From Annona cherimola (Eukaryota; Streptophyta; Magnoliopsida; Magnoliales; Annonaceae), in assembly GCA_030490835.1 (NCBI GenBank), contig CM059971.1:25351817-25415816 (forward strand): DNA of 64,000 nt. Reading direction: 5' to 3'. Every line of letters starts with the position of its first letter. Positions within the stretch are counted from its first letter, which is position 1. The notes beneath the pieces were generated by a model. That model saw only the letters and a list, made by a program, of their open reading frames with translations, was not told the origin of the DNA and made no database searches. Below are positions 57,376 through 64,000 of the stretch, one piece after another. A program made the translations under genes and the position numbers.

Positions 57376-60300
57376 CTCCTCCTTGGCATTTTTGAGACAA
57401 ACACCAATCTTTTGCCTGAGAATTTCAAACCTTTCTTTAGGCAGAGCCTTAGTGAGTAAATCAGCAAGTTGATCTTCAGATGAACAATGCACCAGATTCA
57501 CTTCATTGGATTGTTGAGCTTCTCGAATGAAATGAAACTTTATTTTTATGTGTTTTGTCCTACCATGAAATACTGGGTTCTTTGAAATTGATATTGCTGA
57601 AAGATTATCACATCTGATTTCAGTTGGATCTTTTTGTTGACAACCAAGATCCATTAGAAGCTTCCTTAACCAAATAGCTTGATTCACAGCAGCAGCGGCG
57701 GCAATGTATTCAGCTTCAGCTGTGGATTGTGCTGTTGTTTCTTGCTTCTTTGAGCTCCATGTGAAGACACCAAAACCCAAAGAGAAGAGATTTCCAGAAG
57801 TGCTTTTGAAATCATCTAGACAACCTCCCCAATCACTGTCAGAGTATCCCAACAGCTTCATATCTTCATTTCCTGCACTTTTAAACAAAACACCAAGATC
57901 TATGGTACCTTTTAAGTACCTGAGTATTCTTTTTGCTGCTGAAAAATGTTTTTCAGATGGAGAATGCATATATCTGGATAAGATACTTACTGCAAACATA
58001 ATATCTGGTCTTGTTGCTGTAAGATATAATAGGCTCCCTATAAGACTTCTGAACAAACCTTCATCAACTTTCTTTGAATTATCATCTTTACTTAGTTTTT
58101 CACTTGTTGGCATTGGAGTGTACACAGGCTTGCATTCTTCCATGCAAAATTTCTTCAAGATATCTGTTGCATATTTTTTCTGACATATGAAAATACCATT
58201 TCTGAATTGATTCACTTCCATACCCAGAAAATACTGCATCAGTCCTAGGTCTGTCATTTCAAAAACTTGATTCATTTCTGTTTTGAAAGACTGAATAAGA
58301 CCGCAATCTTCCCCTGTTATTAACATGTCATCAACATATAGAGATACCACCAGAATGTTGCTCCCTTCTCCTTTGATGTATAAGGTGGCTTCACTATCAC
58401 TTTTCTTGAAACCAATTTGTGATAAATGGCTATCAATTCTGCTGTACCAAGCTCTTGGAGCTTGTTTAAGACCATAAAGAGCCTTCTTTAACAAATAAAC
58501 ATAATTCTCTTTTCCAGGAATTACAAAACCATCAGGCTGCTCAACATAAATATTTTCATCAAGAAAGCCATTTAAAAATGCTGATTTAACATCTAGTTGA
58601 TGAACTTGCCATTTTTTGAATGCAGCAAAGGCAATAATTAATCTGATAGTATCATACCTTGCAACTGGTGCGAATGTTTCTTGGTAATCCACTCCTTGCT
58701 GTTGTGCATATCCCTTCACCACAAGCCTTGCCTTGTATTTGCATATTGAGCCATTAGGATTGAGTTTGATTTTGAATACCCATTTGACTCCAATCACTTT
58801 CTGCACTCCAGGTATTTCAACTAATTGCCATGTTTCATTTTTGTTGATCATATCAATCTCTTCTTGCATTGCTTTTCTCCAAGCTGGTGAAGTTTTTGCC
58901 TCAAGGAAGTTGCTAGGTTCTGAGATAACAAGATTGCACCCCTGATATATATCTTGCAAAGTTCTTGTACCTCTGATTGGTTCATCATCAAAAGTTTCAT
59001 CATATGTTATAGTATGTGGCTGGTTTAGCTTGTCATTAAGAATTTCAGGTTGCACATCCTCAAGATCGTCCCAATTCCAAGCTGCCATTTCATTAAATTT
59101 AATATCTTTGCAGACCAAAATTTCATGAGTCTTCAAGGAATAAACTCTGTATCCCTTTGTGACAAGACTATAACCAACAAAAATTCCCTTTTCTGCTCTT
59201 TTATCAAGCTTGTCTCTTTTCTGATAAGGAATTTGATAAAAACAAATGCACCCAAATACTTTGAGATGATGTACAGATGGTTTCACACCATGCCAAGCCT
59301 CATATGGAGTTTTATTTTTGAGAGCCTTAGTAGGTAGCCTGTTTAATAAATACACCGAAGTGTTAACTGCTTCAGCCCAAAAATGCTTTGGTAAATTTTT
59401 CTCAAACATTAGACACCTAGCCATCTCCATCACGGTCCTATTTTTTCTCTCACTTACACCATTTTGTTGCGGTGTGTAAGTGACAGTCAACTGGTGTTTA
59501 ATTCCTTCATCACTACAAAATTTATCAAATTTTCTAGAGCTGTACTCACCGCCATTATCAGATCTCAACATTTTAATCTTCAAATCGCTTTGGTTTTCAA
59601 CATAATTTTTGAATTTCTGAAACACAGCATAAACTTCACTTCTAGCTTTGAGAAAATAGACCCAACACATTCTAGAAAAATCATCAATGAAAAGAAGAAA
59701 GTATCGATTACCATTCATTGATGTAACTGTCATGGGTCCACACACATCAGTGTGTATAAGTTGCAGCTTTTGAGAGGCCCTCCAAGCTTGGCCTTTTGGA
59801 AAAGAAACTTTTACTTGTTTTCCTTGCTGACAAGCATCACAATCATGAGGTTCATTTGTGATTTCAACCATGTTTTCAACAAGTTTCTGCCTTTTGAGAT
59901 CGATTAAACTCCTGTGGTTAAAGTGACCAAATCTTTTGTGCCACAAATCTGAGTCACTTAAGTTTGCACCTGCATAAGCTTTATCCTCATTCCATTCCAT
60001 AACAAAACTTTTCTGCTTCATTTTTACACAAAATAATTCATTTCCATCATTATCAAAAATAGTGCAGTTATCATCTTTAAATTCAAGCGAATATCCCTTT
60101 TCCAACATTTGCCCAACACTCAGTAAATTTTGACTAAGTTCAGGCACAAATAACACATCAGTAATAAGTTTGATACCTGTAGAAGTTTTTACTTTGGCTG
60201 TACCTTTGCCTTTCACATCAAGGAAGTCTCCGTTCCCAATTCTCACTTTAGTTTTATAGCTTTCATCAAGATCTTTGAATATTGCTGCATTAAATGTCAT

Positions 60301-61296
60301 ATGATTTGTGCATCCACTGTCAATGAGCCAAGTGTTGCCGGTATCTATGCTGTGAAAACATGAGGAAACAAATAGTTGCTCCTCCTGAACTTCTGACTCA
60401 GCTGCTTGTGCTTGTTGGTTGCTTTGAAAATCCTTGCTTTTATATTTGCATACTTTGGCGATGTGCCCAAGTTGCTTGCAATTGCCACATATTGCATCAG
60501 GCCTCCACCAGCAGTATTTCTCCACGTGTGTGGTCTTTTTACAATACCTGCAAGGTGAGAATTTTTTCTTACCATTATAGCCTTCATTTTTGTCTTTCAA
60601 CTTCTTGTTAACTTGCTTCTTGCCTTTGTTTCCTTGCTGATTTTGTACATGAAAAGCTCCTTCAGTAATTCTTTCTTGCCTCAAAGCCCTCCTTTGCTCC
60701 TGTGCTTGAAGAGCACTGATTAGTTCGGCCATTGAAATTTTGGTGAGATCCTTGGACTCTTCGAGAGAGGAAATTTTAGATTCAAACCTCTCAGGAAGCG
60801 TCACTAAAATTTTTTCCACAATCCTTGAGTCAGAAAAATTCTCACCAAGCAACCGAATTTGGTTGACAATCAAAGAAATTCTGTCAGAGTATTTGCTGAT
60901 GGACTCATCTTCTTTCATGCTTAGTGCTTCAAAATCTCTTTTGAGATTCAAAATCTTCATTTGCTTGGTTCTGTCGCTTCCCTGATACTCTGTTTTCAGT
61001 TTGTCCCAAGCTTCTTTTGCAGTCTTGCATGCCATAATCCTGGGGAAGATTGAATCTCCCACAGAATTTTGAATAACAGTCTTGGCTCTGGCCCTTTTTG
61101 CAATTTCTTCAGAGTTGGCTTTGATTTGTGCCAAGGTAGGATCTCTTGGTAGCGGAGGTACATGTTTGTCTTCAGCTACAATCTCCCAAAGATCAAAGGC
61201 TTCCAAGAAAGATTGCATCTTCACTGACCAGATTTGATAATTCTCGCCAGTGAAGGTTTGTGGAGCTAACAAGGAAAGGTGATTATTGGTTGACAT
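57370..61296 (-). CDS. Copia gag-pol polyprotein
   Basis: A single uninterrupted frame of 1308 residues has all copia domains in order. These are gag (UBN2-type, FTGENYQIWSVKM near 20), two CCHC-like zinc motifs about 250-290, protease DSGCTNHM near 323, integrase with its HHCC region from about 450, HTDVCGPM near 514 and DNGGEYSS near 578, reverse transcriptase with WVFKIKLN near 840 and YVDDM near 984, and RNase H with TAEAEYIAAA near 1191 and ADLLTKAL near the end. The integrase-before-RT order defines Ty1/copia. I chose the start at MSTNNH (61296); the frame stays open 50 codons further upstream into the LTR, but that part is not gag-like. The TGA stop overlaps the LTR start. It is probably functional. 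Confidence 0.95.
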   Translation of the reverse strand: MSTNNHLSLLAPQTFTGENYQIWSVKMQSFLEAFDLWEIVAEDKHVPPLPRDPTLAQIKANSEEIAKRARAKTVIQNSVGDSIFPRIMACKTAKEAWDKLKTEYQGSDRTKQMKILNLKRDFEALSMKEDESISKYSDRISLIVNQIRLLGENFSDSRIVEKILVTLPERFESKISSLEESKDLTKISMAELISALQAQEQRRALRQERITEGAFHVQNQQGNKGKKQVNKKLKDKNEGYNGKKKFSPCRYCKKTTHVEKYCWWRPDAICGNCKQLGHIAKVCKYKSKDFQSNQQAQAAESEVQEEQLFVSSCFHSIDTGNTWLIDSGCTNHMTFNAAIFKDLDESYKTKVRIGNGDFLDVKGKGTAKVKTSTGIKLITDVLFVPELSQNLLSVGQMLEKGYSLEFKDDNCTIFDNDGNELFCVKMKQKSFVMEWNEDKAYAGANLSDSDLWHKRFGHFNHRSLIDLKRQKLVENMVEITNEPHDCDACQQGKQVKVSFPKGQAWRASQKLQLIHTDVCGPMTVTSMNGNRYFLLFIDDFSRMCWVYFLKARSEVYAVFQKFKNYVENQSDLKIKMLRSDNGGEYSSRKFDKFCSDEGIKHQLTVTYTPQQNGVSERKNRTVMEMARCLMFEKNLPKHFWAEAVNTSVYLLNRLPTKALKNKTPYEAWHGVKPSVHHLKVFGCICFYQIPYQKRDKLDKRAEKGIFVGYSLVTKGYRVYSLKTHEILVCKDIKFNEMAAWNWDDLEDVQPEILNDKLNQPHTITYDETFDDEPIRGTRTLQDIYQGCNLVISEPSNFLEAKTSPAWRKAMQEEIDMINKNETWQLVEIPGVQKVIGVKWVFKIKLNPNGSICKYKARLVVKGYAQQQGVDYQETFAPVARYDTIRLIIAFAAFKKWQVHQLDVKSAFLNGFLDENIYVEQPDGFVIPGKENYVYLLKKALYGLKQAPRAWYSRIDSHLSQIGFKKSDSEATLYIKGEGSNILVVSLYVDDMLITGEDCGLIQSFKTEMNQVFEMTDLGLMQYFLGMEVNQFRNGIFICQKKYATDILKKFCMEECKPVYTPMPTSEKLSKDDNSKKVDEGLFRSLIGSLLYLTATRPDIMFAVSILSRYMHSPSEKHFSAAKRILRYLKGTIDLGVLFKSAGNEDMKLLGYSDSDWGGCLDDFKSTSGNLFSLGFGVFTWSSKKQETTAQSTAEAEYIAAAAAVNQAIWLRKLLMDLGCQQKDPTEIRCDNLSAISISKNPVFHGRTKHIKIKFHFIREAQQSNEVNLVHCSSEDQLADLLTKALPKERFEILRQKIGVCLKNAKEEC

Positions 61297-61359
61297 TGGG
61301 TTTGAAAATATAAGGCTTCTCTCTGTTTTTTTTCTCACAGATCCTCTAAGACCAACTGT

Positions 61360-61374
61360 GGCTCTGATACCACT
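61360..61374 (-). other. Copia primer-binding site
   Basis: Minus-strand TGGTATCAGAGCC lies next to the 5' LTR and is complementary to the 3' end of plant initiator methionine tRNA. Confidence 0.85.
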
Positions 61375-61628
61375 TGTTGGATTAAAACAAGGAAAGCAAT
61401 GAAAGTGTAAACTGAAAGGTTTGGAATAATGATCTACTTCTTTCATTCAAAACCAGTTATTTATACATAAAAGATAACAACCTTCTCCTCCTTTGAATTC
61501 CCAAATTTGTGGACAGTTAGAACTTGAAAAAATAACAAAAAAACAGAAAACAAATCTGTTTTGATTTCCTGCTGATCTTCATGCTAACAGATTTTTATTG
61601 TTGGAACTAAAATGCCAACTGTTCAACA
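61375..61628 (-). repeat. Copia 5' LTR
   Basis: 254 bp, identical by eye to 57122-57375. It directly abuts the resumed FRS coding sequence at 61629. Confidence 0.95.
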
Positions 61629-63860
61629 GAATCCATAGATGCAGCGTATGAGTTTTATAACAATTATGGGTGGCATTGTGGGTTTAGCACCAGGAAAGAT
61701 ACCAGTCGTAAGTCAAAGACCGGTCAAATATTGAGGCAAATCTTGACATGCTCCAGAGCTGGCCCTGGTCAAGAGAAACGTAGTAGTAAAGGTTGTTTCA
61801 TATCTCGTTGCTCGTGTCCAGCTAAAGTGTACTTGAATTTGAATCGAGAAGGGCATAGTTGTCATATCTCTCAGTTTGTACAGATGCATAACCATGCATT
61901 GTGTACTCCAACAAAAACTCGGAAGCTAAGGTCGCACAAAAAGTTAACAGAAGATGATTTAAATCTAATATCATCTTTGAAATCCTCTGGGATTGGTGTG
62001 ACACGATCTATTAACTTCATGAGGCATGAAGTAGGAGGTCATTCTCACCTCCACTTCTCTGAAAGGGATGCTAGGAATGCTTTAAGGCAGAAGCGGCAAA
62101 TGATGTTCGGAGGTGATGCAAAAACTCTATTGCGCTTTTTTCAGCGAAAAGGTCAAGAGGATTCTCAATTCTCTTACGAAATTCAGATCGATGAAGAAAT
62201 GAGATTGACATCTTGTTTTTGGGTTGATGGAAAATCGAAGGAAGACTTCATGGTTTTTGGTGATGTTGTATGTTTTGACACCACTTACAAGACAAATGAG
62301 TATGAAATGCCTTTCGGGCCATTTGTGGATGTCAATCACCATAAACAATCGATATTATTAGGAGCAGGCTTGCTCTTCGGCGAGACAATAGAGGACTTCA
62401 AGTGGTTGTTTCAGACATGGGTACACGCAATGGGTGGTGTACACCCTAAGACCATAATAACCGATCAAGATGTAACGATTGGGGCAGCCGTTGAAGCCAT
62501 TTTTCCAAATGCAAATCACCTGCTCTGCTTGTGGCATATATGTAAAAAATTGCCCGAGAAATTATCTCTTGTCATCCACGAGCACCCAACTTTCAAGAGT
62601 AAGTGGAATCATTGCTTATATGGCACTGAATGTGAGGTTGATTTCGAGGAATGTTGGCAAGCAATGATTCAAGAGTTCGGTTTGGAAGAGAATGCCTGGT
62701 TGGCACACCTGTATGAAATACGTCAAAAATGGATTCCAACGTTTACACGGAAATTTTTTTCTGCTGGCATGAGGACAACAGCTAGGAGCGAAAGTATGAA
62801 TGCATTTTTCGATGGGTTTGTAAATCACAAGTCCGATCTAATTGATTTTGCTCATGGATATGATAAAGCCGTTGAGGCCAGACGTGAGGCGGAGGGGGAA
62901 GCAGATTTTCGTACTTTGCATGGTGTACCCCCGTTGAAAACAACTCTTACGTTAGAAGCTCAAATGGCAAAAGTGTATATTTTGAATTTGTTCTTATTAT
63001 TTCAGAAGGAGCTGGAACAAAGCCTCTTATATTTTGCTGAGAGAACAGAAGGAGAGAGCACAAGTCAACAGTGGCGAGTGTACCATTGCGAAGATGAAGA
63101 CGAAAGTAAACAGAAGTTCATAACATGGAACGCAGAGGAATTAGTGGCTACCTGTCCGTGCATGAAATTTGAATCATTTGGTATGCTTTGTAAGCATATC
63201 CTTGCGTTACTGCGTTTTCTAAAAGTCAAGTTCATGCCACCTTTCCACATAATGGCACGATGGACACAAGATGCAAAATCTCAATATAAACATCCATCTA
63301 CATTAGCTAAGAATGAGTCTAGGCAGTCTCTTGCGGTTCGAAATCATGCATTGTTAAAGTGGTGTAGTTATGTAAGACACGAGGCGTTGCATAATATGGA
63401 TGCATTTGAAATTGTCAAAGTTAACATGGAGAAGATAATTACTGAGCTTGATGCGTTGCCTAAGCAGCCAGCATCTATCGAGGATGGGGGTACAGTTGCG
63501 AATGACAACTTTGATATAAATGAACATGGTCCAAATACTGTTGGAGGCGATGCAATTATGATCTCAACAGTTGCATTCGAGGCGCAGTCTTCTCAGGCAT
63601 TCAGCATCGATTCTCCACATATCACGCTCAGAAAGGGAAGATCTTCAAAACGTATGAAAGGAACATTGGAGGCATTGCGTGGTGGTTTCAAACTCTGTCG
63701 TGGATGTAACAAATTCGTGGTTGGACATGACAAACGCAATTGTCCTGCACTTAATAATCCAACCGTTACAATTGTGTCTGAATCTGTAGATGATACATGC
63801 ATTTCTAGAGGTCGAGGTCGAGGACGACGAGGTATTTCTGTTGTTTCTGTTGTCTTATAA

Positions 63861-64000
63861 TATGATCGTGATTTGACATTTGCTGTTATTTATGTTGTCT
63901 TTATAATAATAGTATTAAGGGCATTTTAATCTCACACACTCCAATGTAAATGGTGATTCTTTCTGTACATTCTGGGGCTTCTACTTGAATGCTTACGTAC
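63861..64000 (+). other. FRS 3' UTR or intron start
   Basis: AT-rich sequence follows the TAA. It is 3' UTR if the last exon ends here, or intron if the donor near 63831 is used. Confidence 0.5.

Larger units (their letters stand above)
57122..61628 (-). mobile_element. Full-length Ty1/copia LTR retrotransposon, very young
   Basis: Two 254-bp LTRs (57122-57375 and 61375-61628; TGTTGG..CAACA) look identical. On the minus strand the 5' LTR is followed by AGTGGTATCAGAGCC, an initiator-Met primer-binding site. The 3' LTR is preceded by a polypurine tract (AAGGAGGAG). A single open gag-pol frame lies between. The flanks are TTGCT on the left and GAATC on the right, so a clean 5-bp duplication is not visible. 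The element lies antisense inside the FRS coding region. Confidence 0.95.
56951..63860 (+). pseudogene. FAR1-RELATED SEQUENCE (FRS) gene, interrupted by a copia element
   Basis: FRS proteins are nuclear transcription factors descended from Mutator-like transposases. The coding sequence is in two parts, 56951-57121 (57 codons) and 61629-63860 (743 codons plus TAA), separated by an antisense copia retrotransposon. Both parts are in the same phase. The first ends VVMTFA and the second opens ESIDAAYEFYNNYG, the start of the FAR1 DNA-binding domain. Domains by notional residue: FAR1 zinc domain about 60-150 (CSRAG, RCSCPAKV, HNHAL), MULE transposase domain with FDTTYKTN near 273, TDQD near 334 and CLWHIC, SWIM zinc finger near 565 (CPCMKF..GMLCKH), and a late CRGCNKF..HDKRNC knuckle. 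The tail RGRGRGRRG sits at a possible donor (CGACGAG|GTATTT, near 63831), so a further 3' exon is possible. As assembled, translation from 56951 stops at 57157. It is a very recent insertional mutant, not an old pseudogene. I cannot exclude that this is a mobile MULE rather than a host FRS gene. Confidence 0.82.

Noticed and set aside
61297..61446. N-terminal 50-codon extension of copia gag-pol
   Set aside because: It reads through the primer-binding site and LTR; the gag-like sequence starts at the MSTNNH methionine.

Overview
This is a nuclear window from a flowering plant: AT-rich, GT-AG introns, many transposable elements nested in one another, and a piece of plastid DNA. I cannot name the species. 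The large TE-filled introns suggest a medium or large genome.

Region 1 (1-32.5 kb) is one plus-strand gene, RST1 (RESURRECTION1). Its 5' exon or exons lie before the window. Twenty-four exons could be placed from 865 to the stop at 32301; they join in frame, with GT-AG borders, into about 1719 residues. The introns hold a decayed RTE-like LINE, a second LINE 3' tail, several families of foldback/TIR MITEs (one copy inserted in another), and several old tandem duplications.

Region 2 (32.8-40.7 kb) is intergenic. It has a NUPT (plastid-derived DNA) at 32.8-33.2 kb, then a cluster of two ~350-bp MITE subfamilies. One MITE is split by a 3.3-kb hAT-type element with an 8-bp target duplication. 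That element is itself split by a 1.9-kb solo LTR with a 5-bp duplication, so three layers are nested.

Region 3 (40,690-52,230) is an apparently complete 11.5-kb CACTA (En/Spm) transposon. It has matching terminal inverted repeats, a TTA target duplication, a minus-strand TNP2/TNPD-type transposase gene (4 coding exons, about 1126 aa) and a divergent plus-strand Transposase_24 (TNPA-like) gene (8 coding exons, about 401 aa). Both can be spliced without a stop or frameshift.

Region 4 (55.2-64 kb) is a FAR1-RELATED SEQUENCE (FRS) gene on the plus strand with a GC/CT-rich promoter and leader. Its coding sequence is cut after about 57 codons by a 4.5-kb Ty1/copia retrotransposon in antisense. 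The copia LTRs look identical and its gag-pol frame is open, so the insertion is very young. The two halves of the FRS frame still match in phase, but no clean 5-bp target duplication is visible.

No rRNA, tRNA or CRISPR features were seen. The only ordinary host genes supported are RST1 and the interrupted FRS gene.
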